A stretch of 64,000 bases of DNA from CAWIJK01 sp963836375 (GTDB taxonomy: Bacteria > Actinomycetota > Acidimicrobiia > Acidimicrobiales > RAAP-2). Position numbers and translations under genes: made by a program. Of the stretch, positions 51,408 through 60,590 are shown in pieces (within the stretch, counting starts at the first letter, position 1; every line of letters starts with the position of its first letter). The notes under the pieces are model-generated. The model was not told where the DNA came from and ran no database searches. It worked only from the letters and a program-made list of their open reading frames with translations. Where the stretch lies: contig CAWIJK010000002.1 in the NCBI GenBank assembly GCA_963836375.1, forward strand, positions 1,426,001 to 1,490,000, written 5' to 3'.

Positions 51408-52322
51408 TCCGCTACATCGACGCCCGAAAGGGTCGATGGGGAGTCGAGCCGATCTGCAGGGCGCTGCAGTTCGCTCCCGCCACCTACTACGCCGCCAAGT
51501 CGCGGCCGCCGCTGTGCCCGGCGGGTCCGCGACGAGGAGCTGAAGCCCGAGATCAGCCCGGGTCCACGCGGAGAACCGCGCGTCTACGGCGCCGACAAGG
51601 TCTGGGCCCAGCTGAACCGGGAAGGCCACCAGGTCGCCCGCTGCACGGTCGAGCGGCTGATGCGAGGAGCTGGAGCTCCAGGGCGCCCGGCGGGGCCGGG
51701 CGTGGAAGCGGACGACGATCGCCGACGAGGCTCAGCACCGGCCGGCCGATCTGGTGGAGCGCCAGTTCGTGGCCGACCGGCCCAACCGGCTGTGGGTGGC
51801 GGACCTGACCTACGTGAAGACGCACTCGGGCTGGGTCTACGTCGCCTTCGTCATCGACGTCTTCAGCCGCTGCGTCGTCGGCTGGCAGGTGTCGACCTCG
51901 CTGCGCAGCGACCTGGCCATCGACGCGCTGGAGATGGCGATCTACGCCCGCGGCGACCGGACCTCGACGGCCTGGTCCATCACTCGGACCGGGGCGTTCA
52001 ATACCTCGTCGATTCGCTACACCGAGCGACTGGCCGAGGCCGGCGTCGTCGCATCGGTCGGGTCAGCAAGAGGCGACTCCTACGACAACGCCCTGGCCGA
52101 GAGCTTCAACGGGCTCTACAAGACCGAGCTGATCCACCGGCGAGGGCCCTGGAAGAGCGTCGACGACGTCGAGTGGGCGACGCTCACCTACGTCGACTGG
52201 TTCAACAACCGCCGCCTGCACGGCGAGATCGGCATGGTCCCGCCGGCAGAGTTCGAAGCCAACTACTACCGTCAGAACAACACCGAGAACTGGTGCCTTC
52301 CCAAACAACCGAGTCTCTATGA
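51408..52322 (+). pseudogene. IS3 OrfB (DDE integrase), multiple frameshifts
   Basis: Pieces of the rve integrase are found in changing frames: VEPICRALQFAPATYYAAKS near 51450, VYGADKVWAQLNREGHQVAR near 51585, then RPNRLWVADLTYVKTHSGWV (first Asp) from 51778. HHSDRGVQY (second Asp) is in a different frame near 51975-52005. GDSYDNALAESFNGLYKTEL (Glu) is read from 52072. A compensated frame change surrounds the second Asp, so even the longest frame (51754-52506) lacks it. The gene is dead, or this is a low-quality consensus of several copies. Confidence 0.8.
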
Positions 52323-52354
52323 AACCCGGGGCGATTCAGACTTCACAGACCAAC

Positions 52355-52374
52355 GAGTCTCTATGAAACCCGGG
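52355..52374. repeat. Second partial copy of the IS3 right terminus
   Basis: The 20 bp GAGTCTCTATGAAACCCGGG at 52311-52330 (inside the right inverted repeat) recurs exactly at 52355-52374, 44 bp further right. This is a relic of another IS end or a local duplication made at excision. Confidence 0.75.
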
Positions 52375-52376
52375 CC

Positions 52377-52412
52377 GACACAGGCCGGGCACTGGAGTGC
52401 CCGGCCTGTGTC
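52377..52412. terminator. Long perfect hairpin at the island edge
   Basis: GACACAGGCCGGGCACT (52377-52393), loop GG, then the exact 17-bp complement AGTGCCCGGCCTGTGTC (52396-52412). No U-tract follows (AATTCC), so a classical intrinsic terminator is not certain; bidirectional terminator or transposon-end hairpin are alternatives. Confidence 0.5.
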
Positions 52413-52482
52413 AATTCCAGCGCTCCTAATCGGTCAGCTTTCGAACCCGGCGTTGCTGAACGGCTTAATGCGTTGCTCGCGA

Positions 52483-53691
52483 TTATGGGCCTCTGAACTG
52501 GGATAACGCCGCTCCCCATTTTACGTCAGCTGCAAGACTAAAAAGGGCTGGTGGCCAGGGATCACGTTCGTGACCCCGGGCTCCTCGTCCGAAATGTTCC
52601 CAGATATCGTCCACGTCGTTACTCGCCTTAGCCTCGATGGTCCTATCCATCGCCTTCTGTGAATAACGTTTGAATTGGTTCCAATTCGAATCTCCTTAAG
52701 AGGTATTGGGGTCGCCCCGGAGACCGAGAAGCGACACCACGCGCTCGTTTTGGGGGCTGACAGACCTATTTTCCTGCCAGTTGTTTGTGTCCCAGGTTGT
52801 AATAACTGAGCTCATCAACGCGCTTTATCGCCACGACAGTTTCGCCTTCGGCCCCCTCGTGGACGAGCCGAACAGGTACACCTTCTCTCTTAGTCAGTCT
52901 GAGGCTAAGTGTCGGGCCAGACCCTTCTGACGTAAATGTGATGGCAGCAATACCAGGAAACACATCCTCAAGTTGCTTGCCCTGCGCGACTCTTTCTCCA
53001 AGCTTTCGCAGATCGCCCTCACCGGGCTGAATCTTTTGCCCCTGTATGGCACTGTCCACAATGGCCAAACCGTGAGCCGTGCCTCCGCTTCTTTCCGCTT
53101 ACGCTTGCCTGGAGCCAATAGGAGTTCAACCTGTTTCAGCTCGTCAGTAAAAAGCGCGATTGGTTCTGTCGGAGCAATCGTTGCAATCGGCAAAGCCCGA
53201 TCAGGCAGTGAGTCAACTAACTCCTCAGAGAACACATCGCGGAGAATATCTCTGAACAAAGTAACGCCAGCCTGTGCCTGAAGGTAGAGGTGCCCTTCTG
53301 ATATATCAAGAAGATGGTGCTGAGCAGCATCCCTCAGCCCATTGATCGTTTGGAGGCTAAGCGCTTGCTCTTCAGTAATGAATCGGCGATCGCCATCAGA
53401 TAGTGCTCGTCTGACACAAGCATCGAAGCCGATGGTCATCTTTTGCCGTCGATCTCGGATCTTTCCACCCTTCACCAAGATGGCCGACTTAAGCAGCATC
53501 TCGAAGGCGTGATCAAGAAACATTAGAACAGCATCAGCTCGACCCACATCCCAGGGTCGGTTGAAGTGGTCGACGCTGAGGATCAGCGAGTTGATCGCTT
53601 TAGCTTTGAGTAGCCGTGCTTCTTTGGTCACTCTCTGAATCCCTTTAGCCAATGTCGATTGGATTGTCTCACGGACTGGGGCCTGAACCAA
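52483..53691 (-). pseudogene. DUF3644 family protein, broken by several frameshifts
   Basis: From TTG 53691 the N-terminal 190 residues are intact: EARLLKAKAINSLILSVDHF, MFLDHAFEMLLKSAIL and LQTINGLRDAAQHHLLDISE are DUF3644 hallmarks. Near 53070-53080 the frame shifts (one base missing) and continues AIQGQKIQPGEGDLRKLGE, GSGPTLSLRLTKREGVPVRL and YYNLGHKQLAGK to a stop at 52766. Beyond that stop, other frames still encode the rest of the C-terminus (IGLSAPKTSA, then ALVSLLGLRGDPNTS and QFKRYSQKAMDR) to about 52483. Only multiple small changes or errors explain this. The function of DUF3644 proteins is unknown; they are often beside restriction-like genes, as here. Confidence 0.75.
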
Positions 53692-53736
53692 CAGTGCTAC
53701 TCGGTCGACAAACCACGTAGTTCGACCAATTGTCGA

Positions 53737-53928
53737 TCAATCCGTTCCAAATTCGACCTTTGCTCTATTCATCTGTTCCTCGAAGTACCAGGCCCGCTTG
53801 TGAGCGTCCGCACCACGCATCTGTCGGCACTTCTTCCAGGCTTTCGTCGCGGACTCAAGGTTCCGCAGCGCTAATGCGCGGGATGTTTCCAGATCTGCGA
53901 TCTTCCCGTCTACGTCAGACACTGACAC
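53737..53928 (-). CDS. Small coiled-coil protein of the restriction-like cassette
   Basis: 63 residues from GTG 53928, six bases after the helicase stop, with GAGG upstream. ALALRNLESATKAWKKCRQM and WYFEEQMNRAKVEFG give a charged helical hairpin. No known function; the position between the helicase and DUF3644 genes suggests an accessory subunit. Confidence 0.6.
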   Translation of the reverse strand: MSVSDVDGKIADLETSRALALRNLESATKAWKKCRQMRGADAHKRAWYFEEQMNRAKVEFGTD

Positions 53929-53934
53929 TTTGCC

Positions 53935-55003
53935 TCACGTCCCAGAGAGGCCATAGAGGGCTTCGAGATGCTCGACCATCGCAACTTTCAAGACCTGCTT
54001 CCGAATTGCGCGCTTCTGAAGGTCAAGCCGGATTATCCGATCCTGTGTTTCGTCCACGATGATCAACTCGATCCGCCCGAATTTGGGGATCCATGATCAC
54101 GGGCATATTCCGCAGCTCCACCGCCTTGGCCGGTGCGTCACCAAGACTCGTCGTGTGGGGGTCAAGAATGTCCGCGACGATGCTGCCGTTCTCCGCTTGG
54201 CGAAGCAGGATGAAGTCTGGGTACATGGGTTTGACCGAACCGCCCAACCTGTACTTGGTGCACAGTGAACGATCCCGCTTCCGTGGCTCGTTATGCAGCC
54301 AACCGACTACATCGTCCCGGCGAAGCTCCTCCTCGATGACTCGCCGCTCCCACTTGTTCAACTTGCGCGGAAAGAGACCTTGCGCATCGACATATAGGTT
54401 CTTTCGGAGGGCAGTGGCATTGTCGTCGCGCTTGATGTCTATGGACTCCGGAATTTCGAGCGGTGACAATGCCGGTGAAGCCCCGTTGTCTCGAATACGC
54501 TCGTACACCTGCTTCGCAGCATCACTCTGTGACTTGAGCTCGTTCTGATATCGAGAAAAGAGCGAATTGACTTTCTCCTCAGCCACCTTCTCCAGGCGGG
54601 ACTGCACGCCAGAATCTTCGCCTAGAGCGATAACTTCGCGGCGGGCCTGGTCAGGGTCAATATGAGCATCCTCAACCCGGTGACGCCACCAGGGTTTGAA
54701 CACGTCTCCGGGTCGCCGGCCTACGGCAACAAAGATCTTGTCGAGATCCATTCGATCGAGTGTCACGGTTGAACTGTCGGACGCGAGGGTTTTGCTCTCT
54801 CCAAATGTCCACGTAACCGCTTCAATCGATACGGAGTCTGCACGTTGGATCTTGTCTGCGAACTGCGCATCCGATGTCTTCTGTTTCAGCTCCTTGTCCA
54901 ACGCTGAATCAATACCTTAGACGCCGCTTCCGGTGCGTCATCATCGATGCCGTCGCTTGACAATCGCTGGGCCAACTGACGTAGTCGTTCGGTGCCGAGA
55001 ATT
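53935..55003 (-). pseudogene. C-terminal remnant of a DEAD/DEAH helicase-nuclease (type III Res-like)
   Basis: Only the C-terminal third is present. ERILGTERLRQLAQRLSSDG (about 54950-55010) and DAPEAASKVLIQ are in one frame, then LDKELKQKTSDAQFADKIQ from 54901 in another. The end carries the nuclease-like module NKWERRVIEEELRRDDVVGW, YPDFILLRQ and IVADILDPHTTSLGDAPAKA, with a PD..(D)xxxDxH-type acidic pattern. A last shift near 54080 leads to FGRIELIIVDETQDRIIRL and the stop at 53935-53937. The helicase motor domains are missing entirely, and the segment is joined directly to a methyltransferase N-terminus. Confidence 0.68.
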
Positions 55004-55217
55004 CGCTCGTGGTCGGGACGATGTAGCTGGGCAAACTGCTCACCATAATGATCTCGGGAATGTGGGACTCATAGACAAGTCCGAACGTCTTGTTGTCTCG
55101 AAGTTTGGCAACAGCGCGCTGCAGACGCTTACGCAGTCTGTTGTCTCGAACGCCTTCTAGAAGAATCAATTTCAGCCATATTGGACCGCTACATTCCAGA
55201 TTATCATATACGAACAT
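55004..55217 (-). pseudogene. N-terminal remnant of a DNA methyltransferase (type III-like)
   Basis: From ATG 55217 the frame reads MFVYDNLECSGPIW, then RLQRAVAKLRDNKTFGLVYE and SHIPEIIMV. The KTFGLVYE.HIPE signature is the N-terminus of the methyltransferase usually encoded just upstream of this helicase type. Coding similarity ends after about SYIVPTT, where helicase C-terminal sequence takes over. A deletion of several kilobases fused the two genes. The start codon sits inside a LexA box, so the message would be leaderless or the real start lies further in. Confidence 0.55.
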
Positions 55218-55233
55218 GTGTTCGTATATTATA
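55207..55233 (-). promoter_or_regulatory. LexA (SOS) box overlapping a -10 hexamer
   Basis: Perfect palindrome with 10-bp arms TATACGAACA / TGTTCGTATA (spacer TG) at 55207-55228. The core CGAACATGTGTTCG fits the Gram-positive/actinobacterial LexA consensus CGAAC-N4-GTTCG. On the minus strand a perfect TATAAT (55233-55228) touches the box, so LexA would block the promoter of the methyltransferase/helicase remnant operon. Confidence 0.68.
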
Positions 55234-55490
55234 CAAGGTAGGGATCCCGCCGCTTCGCCTCGGCGCCCCGACGAGTGAGTTAACACGGATCTATACGTTA
55301 CTTTAGCGTTATTTCGCGTAGTGCTGCTCCTTGCGGTGCCCCGGGTGATGCAGTGGGAGAAGTTGGGGCCCCGACGTAATTTTGATCGATAGCACCAGTC
55401 CTCGGAGGAAGTAAGGGGCCATGCCACACATATCAGGAGCGTGCTGCGGAGGCGGAGGACTTTCTACAGTGGGTTGACACCTAATCCCGC

Positions 55491-55698
55491 ATGTACCACG
55501 GGAGAACCTTGGAGAGGGAGTCGCCAGCGGCAGCCGGAACACTCACGAAGTATCTGGAAGACCGCGGATTCGGGTTCATTTAGCTTGAAATTGGCAGCGG
55601 TGATGTATTCGTTCACCGGCAACCCCGTCCTTGCAGATGACCCTGCGCGTTATCAAACTGGTCGGTTGGCCGCCGGCGTAGTAGCGGGCATCTTCTAA
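55491..55698 (+). pseudogene. Cold-shock-domain protein remnant
   Basis: From ATG 55491: GTLTKYLEDRGFGFI, an in-frame TAG at 55581, then LEIGSGDVFVHR, and after a one-base shift NPVLADDPARYQTGRLAAGV to TAA 55696-55698. RGFGFI and DVFVH are the RNP1/RNP2 motifs of the cold-shock fold. An internal stop and a frameshift make it inactive. Confidence 0.65.
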
Positions 55699-55766
55699 CA
55701 AGTCGCGAAAGGAGACGCCGTTAAAGGCCACTCCTCGTGTCTTCAATCATTTCCAATTCAAAGAAC

Positions 55767-57837
55767 TCAACCTAAAGCTCGCGGATCGAGCGCTCGCAAA
55801 TTAGCGAGAATCTCGTCAAGGCCGCTGGCACGACCCAACTGAAGACCTGGTTCAAGCTTCAATGACAGCGCTGTCGGCATTCCATACTCTTCGAGGACAG
55901 TGGTGAACGGGGGAAGAAAGAGATTCTCCATTGCACCAGCGAACACTCCTGCGTCGGACACGCTCCGCCCGCTGCGACCAAGAACATCTTCGGCGACATT
56001 CTGAGCGGCCGTGAGTGCGGCCGGGATCCGGAATTCCAGCCCATTTGCGGGAGAAATCGAGCGCATCTTCCACCGCTTCATCGGCACTAAGGTTGCGCCG
56101 AGCAATTTCATCTCGCGTGAGCGAATGCACGTTCCCCCGGTGGTGCCTTACGATATTCATTCTCGCCGCAAGCTGAGCGGCAGATCGGACGGCGTTCCCG
56201 CTACCCGTGAGAGTAAAGAGCAATACCCCCATCTCCCGTAAATGACTGGCGCTCTGGAAAGGCACCCTTCCAGGCGAGTGCGTGGGACCATCGGTCTGGG
56301 TCGTCGGCGAGCTCGTTCGCAGCGTTCAATTGCCGATTGGGTGAAAGTCCCTTGTTCAAGCGCAGCGTGTCGATGCCTACAACCGTTTGCTCAATGAACG
56401 GTCGCAGCCGCTCTGCGTTTTCTGGAGTGAGTTCATCCTCCGGTAGTTGGATCAAGATCTCTAGACTTGTGTTCGCAGGTTGGCTCAGGACGGGAACATC
56501 CACAACCAAATCAGTGCGGCGTGGTTCAGGGTTGAATACGACTACTCGACCGACGAAGTGTTCAGACATTCGACCGGATCGACCACGAATATTGCTGTAG
56601 GTGAAGTAGTCATATTTCCTAGTACCAACTCTGTTATCAACCACGATCACATTCCGCGCGGTCGTGTTGACGCCCTCTATTAGGGTGCTTGTTACCAACA
56701 GATAAGCCAACCGGCCCTCGTTGAAGAGCCGGACTATGTGGTGACCTAGCGCTCTCGGCATACTCCCATGGTGGATTCCGATACCTCGGCGAAGTGCACG
56801 ACCCACTATCCAATCAGGGTGGTAGGTGTCCGCGATCCAATGGCCGCCGAGTCTAGGTCTTTGCCGCCACCGACGTTATGTTCGATCAACCACCGCGCGA
56901 CTTCACGTGTGCGCTTCGGTGAACGGCAGTAGATCAATGTGCCGGGTCCGACCTCGCGGCACGTTCTGGCGAGTGTGTCAGGAAGCTGGGAGTTGGTGAC
57001 GTTCACACGCTCAACATCTGTGGCCACGGTAGTGAAGCCGGTACATATAAAAGTGGCACGCAATGCTTCAGCTGCGCCAGCCGTCAATTCGGTGATATTC
57101 GGCCCGAGCAGATAGAACTGCGCCCCGCTCGCAATGAGCTGTCTAAGTAAAAGATTCAACCGATTCGAACGATCGTCACTATGAGCGGGGTCGAGCTTGT
57201 AGAACTCGTCGACTACGAAAAAGTCGATATTTGGGAGCTCCGACATATCCAGCATTCGTTCTTGGGTCATTATGTAGAGGTTTCGAGCGCCCGGTGACTG
57301 AGTTCCGTGGGTGATGATCTTGTACCGCTCTCTCTGCTTGGATAGACGACGCCTGGTCTCATCCATCAGAGCGAGAGTTGGCACGACAATCGCAGCGTTC
57401 CGAAAATCGCGGGCAGAGAGAACAGCATCGATGACGAGGCTCTTCCCAAAGCTTGTTGGAGCCGATAGGACGACGTTCTCGCCGGCCAGGAGGCGCTCAT
57501 AGATGATCGCCTGCTCGGTGTGAAACACAATGTTCTCGCCGATCGACGGAAACGGCCGATGAGTTTCGTAGGCAAGCTGATCTTGAATGGGCAACTCGGC
57601 GATGTCCTGGAGATATGGGAAGAGCCCATGAGATCGCACGAGCGCCTGTACGAGGTCCAGTAGTCGGGAAGGAATTTCGTCCAGACGGTCGAGCACTCGG
57701 ATCAAGAGATCACGTGCCTCATCTCGGTCGTCGAGTGACGCGTGTCGACCTATGGCAGCGAGTACGTGAAACGTCTCGCTCTCGGAGAGAGCACCGTTAG
57801 CCATCAAGCCACGGGCCTCGCTAAAGGTCAGCGCCAC
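55767..57837 (-). pseudogene. hamB: Hachiman helicase HamB, reading frame broken at three places
   Basis: SF2 helicase partner of HamA. GTG 57837 overlaps the hamA stop by 10 bp. The first 343 residues are open: Walker A is SAPTSFGKSL near residue 125 and the DExH-type box is VVDEFYKLD near residue 208. A one-base loss near 56841-56846 moves to DWIVGRALRRGIGIHHGSMP, LVTSTLIEGVNTTARNVIVV and YSNIRGRSGRM (motifs V and VI). Further shifts occur near 56210-56230 and 56035-56055, before AAQNVAEDVLGRSGRSVSD and the end at 55767. Assembled length about 690 residues. Either decayed or poorly sequenced; all domains are still recognisable. Confidence 0.78.
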
Positions 57838-58730
57838 TTCGCGAGCTCTGAGGATAGGGCGTTTTGGAGTTCCTTTTTTGCCGCCATTGGCACGAGAAAC
57901 AGTCGAACTTCAACGGGTAGTGCCGGATCAATGCCGCGCCCGAATCTCATCCAGGCTCTCCGGATTTCTGCTTCGAGTGCCCCACGATAATCTTCGCAAA
58001 CCTTGTCGTGGTCGCGAGTGGCCTCGCTGTCGTAGGCGATTAGAACCGGTATGACGATTTTCCGAAATACTGAATCCAACGACGAATTGGGGTGCATAAG
58101 AGTACGCAGTTCGGCGGCATGGGGGTGATCGTCGTCAATCTTCTCGGCAATGATTGCCAACTCAGTGCGTAGGTAGTCACGGTTAGTGTGTTCGTCAAGG
58201 TCATTCAACGCTGCGCGAATTGCCGCCGACAGATTCCGGTAGAACTTGGCCTCCCCAAGCCATAGCTCGAGTTCATCGCCGCTGTGGACACAGTGGACAG
58301 CGTCAAACCCTTTGTAGGTGTCATTGTCGGCGGTCTTGAACCAGACCTTGTTTATGACCGTGTCACTACCGTAGAATTGCCTGCAGATTGCATGCAAAAG
58401 AATTTCCCCGGGAACGCCGCGGTCGTTGCCATTGCCAAAGGTTGCTCTTACGGCTCTGCCGATGGCTTCCATGGCTCGTCCGGTTGAGAGGTGTTCGCGT
58501 TCTCGCCGAAGCAAGGCGAAGTCCAACGCCCACTCCAGGATGTGCCGAGCGAGAGCGTCACCACGCCATTTCCCGGCCTCGTAATCAACTGTTAGGCCAA
58601 GGAGCGGCGGAGAGAGACTCGGGTCGTCAATTCTGGCGGTCAGCAGTGCAACGGGGAGATCGGCGGGGTCGGGTCGGCAATCGCACTCGACCGGCAGGTG
58701 GTAAGGGAGCGTCATACGTCCCATTTGCAC
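57828..58730 (-). CDS. hamA: Hachiman effector nuclease HamA (DUF1837)
   Basis: 300 residues. HamA is the nuclease effector of the two-gene Hachiman anti-phage system. RAMEAIGRAVRATFGN, DTYKGFDAVHCVH and LWLGEAKFYRNLSAAIRAAL are the DUF1837 core. In the PD-(D/E)xK active site the Asp of GFDAVH, Glu160 and Lys162 (GEAKFY) are all present. GTG 58730, with ATG options two and five codons later; GAGAAG precedes the first ATG. Order and overlap with hamB match known Hachiman operons. The frame is intact although hamB is not. Confidence 0.82.
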   Translation of the reverse strand: MQMGRMTLPYHLPVECDCRPDPADLPVALLTARIDDPSLSPPLLGLTVDYEAGKWRGDALARHILEWALDFALLRREREHLSTGRAMEAIGRAVRATFGNGNDRGVPGEILLHAICRQFYGSDTVINKVWFKTADNDTYKGFDAVHCVHSGDELELWLGEAKFYRNLSAAIRAALNDLDEHTNRDYLRTELAIIAEKIDDDHPHAAELRTLMHPNSSLDSVFRKIVIPVLIAYDSEATRDHDKVCEDYRGALEAEIRRAWMRFGRGIDPALPVEVRLFLVPMAAKKELQNALSSELAKWR

Positions 58731-58838
58731 TTCTCATGGAGACATGATACGGGACGTTGCAGTCCCTCATTCCCCGGCTGCCTTTAGCGTCAGAAATAGA
58801 AGGTCGGCCCCTTCTCGACCAGGCCTTGATTTGTTGCG

Positions 58839-58860
58839 TATACTACGAACATATGTTCGT
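58839..58860 (+). promoter_or_regulatory. LexA (SOS) box beside a -10 hexamer between hamA and the NUDIX cassette
   Basis: ACGAACATATGTTCGT (58845-58860) is a perfect 16-bp palindrome with core CGAACATATGTTCG, a canonical LexA site. TATACT (58839-58844) directly precedes it on the plus strand, the same layout as at 55207. The box lies 115 bp upstream of hamA and could control both directions. No good -35 was seen. Confidence 0.7.
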
Positions 58861-59224
58861 CTATCGATCCCATGATCCGAAGAATCTCAGTGAGCTCGAG
58901 AACGCTTCGTGAAGAGTCGGGTTCGAGAAGCTGACCTTTTGGCGGCGGTTCTGGAACTCGCCGAGAAGCTGTCGGCGACATCATCGGCTGCCAAACATCT
59001 GTTCGTAAGTTACAGGACTCGATCCTTTGAGAAGTCACACAGTTGAGCGGCCGTCTGTAAATACCAGCTTCGAAGACGATAAGCCTCGTATCGTATGAGG
59101 GACATGACAAGGCGTTTCCCCAACGATGACTCAAGTCAAGAGTCCTGCATTTGCGTTGACGGCACATCCAGCCTAGTGACCCCGTGCGGAAGAAGCTTGG
59201 CGTTGGAACTGAGCAATTACAGCT
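58853..59224 (+). pseudogene. Decayed rightward coding remnant after the LexA box, unrecognised
   Basis: ATG 58853 lies inside the LexA box and reads MFVYRSHDPKNLSEL before a stop. Another frame continues ERFVKSRVREADLLAAVLEL and FVSYRTRSFEKSHS, and a third gives short codon-like pieces to about 59200. I do not recognise a family. It could be the 5' part of the NUDIX gene's operon. Low confidence that it was one gene. Confidence 0.3.
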
Positions 59225-59816
59225 GGCGATGCCGAAGAGCGCTCTCACCTCGAAGCAATTGAAACTTGGCTTTCTGAAGCTCCTCGACCGCTAGTCGCAA
59301 CTGCTTCACACCGGGTCACGCCGTAGGTAGCGCTTTCGTTGTCTCCAGTTGCGGGTACGTGGCGCTCGTCTATCACGCGAAACTTAGGCGGTGGCTTCAA
59401 CCGGGTGGCCACGCCGAAATCGGCGAATGTGATCTCGGACAGGTTGCGGTTCGGAGACGCACGAGGAACTTGGCATCCCGATTGCTCAATCCAAGCTCTC
59501 TCTGTTCGACATAGAGGTCCAGACGATTCCAGATAGCGGCTCGACTCCTCAGCACCTGCACTTTGATCTGAGGTTCTTGTGCGTTGTGGATCAGGTCGAG
59601 CTAAACCCCGGCAGTGATGCGGAAACGGCGAGATGGTTCTCTGGTTCAGAAATGCTGGCGGTTGATCTTGATCAAGGAATGCGGAGAATGCTGAGCAAGA
59701 CATGGCCGGAGGTCTGTTGTGCGGATGAACTTCAGGGAAGCCGCAGGCATAGCATTAGCCGCTTTGATCACCGCGTTCATCATCTGGCTCGTGTGGCCGA
59801 CCTCCGGCGCCTCTGA
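59225..59816 (+). pseudogene. NUDIX hydrolase, frame broken at two or more places
   Basis: Joined across frames, the DNA encodes GDAEERSHLEAIETWLSEAP, then (shift near 59300) CFTPGHAVGSAFVVSS and HAKLRRWLQPGGHAEIGECD, then (shift near 59450) RETHEELGIPIAQSKLSLFD and PQHLHFDLRFLCVVDQVELN. The NUDIX box GHAEIGE...RETHEELGI is complete, so the ancestor was catalytic. The last frame runs to 59816 and overlaps the next gene by about 100 bp; the true end may be nearer 59720. About 190 residues. First gene of the cassette. Confidence 0.65.
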
Positions 59817-60590
59817 AAGGGTGCTCCAGGCTGTTGTCGGAGTGATCGTCGTTGCAATCCTTGCCGCGATTTGGGCCCTATGTCGGAAGTTCAAACCACG
59901 TCCACTGCGCTGGATTGCCAAGACGTTCATCAAGTTCATCATCGGCGGTTTGAAGGCTTGGGCGGAGTCTGAAAGAGCATCGGTGGGAACCGATACCGTT
60001 TGGGATTGGCTGACCGACCAGGTCTTCGTGGTACAACGAAGATATGCATTCAGCGTAGGTTGCATCGCCTTTAGTCCAGACAAAGGCCGCTTACGTTTAC
60101 TCATGGTCGAACGTCCGTTTGAGGGCTTCGGGGACGATAAGGTGTTGTTGTGGCCGGGAGGACGAGTCAAAGGCTCGGACAAGGACTTCGAATCCGAGGT
60201 TAGGCGAATCGTAAAGGATGAGACGGGCTGCATGTGACTCTCCTTGCCGTCAGCCAACGGTCATTTGCGGTATTTTCCGAAGACGTCGACACCTACAATC
60301 CGAGAACCGAGCAAAACAACATCCCTGACTCGCTGCTACACCCGCCCATAATGGTGATGCAACAGAACCGCCTTCAGAGCCATGACGTCCCGGGTCATAT
60401 CGATCTGCTGTACCTCGGATATGCAGAGCCGCATCAAAAGACCATGGGGCGTGGCAAATGGGTGGGGTTGGACGCGTTGGATGATTACCCGGATCGCAAC
60501 CTGTGGCCAGACACCAAGCTGTGCATCAGACACGCAGCCACGGAGTATGAGTCGATCAATCAAAATCAACCGCGTCCAGGTGTACCGTGA
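59719..60590 (+). CDS. Two-helix membrane protein with degenerate NUDIX domain, one frameshift
   Basis: GTG 59719 follows GGAGG. Residues 6-25 and 37-55 are transmembrane helices (AGIALAALITAFIIWLVW and AVVGVIVVAILAAIWALC). The cytosolic part begins after a basic loop. VFVVQRRYAFSVGCIAFSPD and LLMVERPFEGFG lead to a NUDIX-like box, LLWPGGRVKGSDKDFESEVR then RIVKDETG. In it the catalytic REuxEE Glu pattern is largely lost. Near 60234 one base is missing; the repaired frame reads ETGC-DVTLLAVSQRSFAVFS and ends at 60590. I infer a ligand-sensing, non-hydrolytic NUDIX fold on a membrane anchor, a design seen in nucleotide-signal effectors. About 290 residues. Confidence 0.6.

Larger units (their letters stand above)
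51039..52338 (+). mobile_element. IS3-family insertion sequence, degenerate copy (1300 bp)
   Basis: The left terminus begins TGAACCGCCCCGGGAATCCT at 51039. The right terminus, 52311-52338 read inward, begins TGAATCGCCCCGGGTTTCAT. They match as imperfect inverted repeats of about 28 bp. Between them are OrfA and OrfB of an IS3-type transposase. No 3-4 bp direct repeat is seen at the flanks (TCT left, GAC right), so the target duplication has been lost or the ends have recombined. At least six frameshifts make it inactive. Confidence 0.85.

Noticed and set aside
51030..52345. Target-site duplication of the IS3 element
   Set aside because: The 3-4 bases outside the inverted repeats differ (TCT versus GAC).
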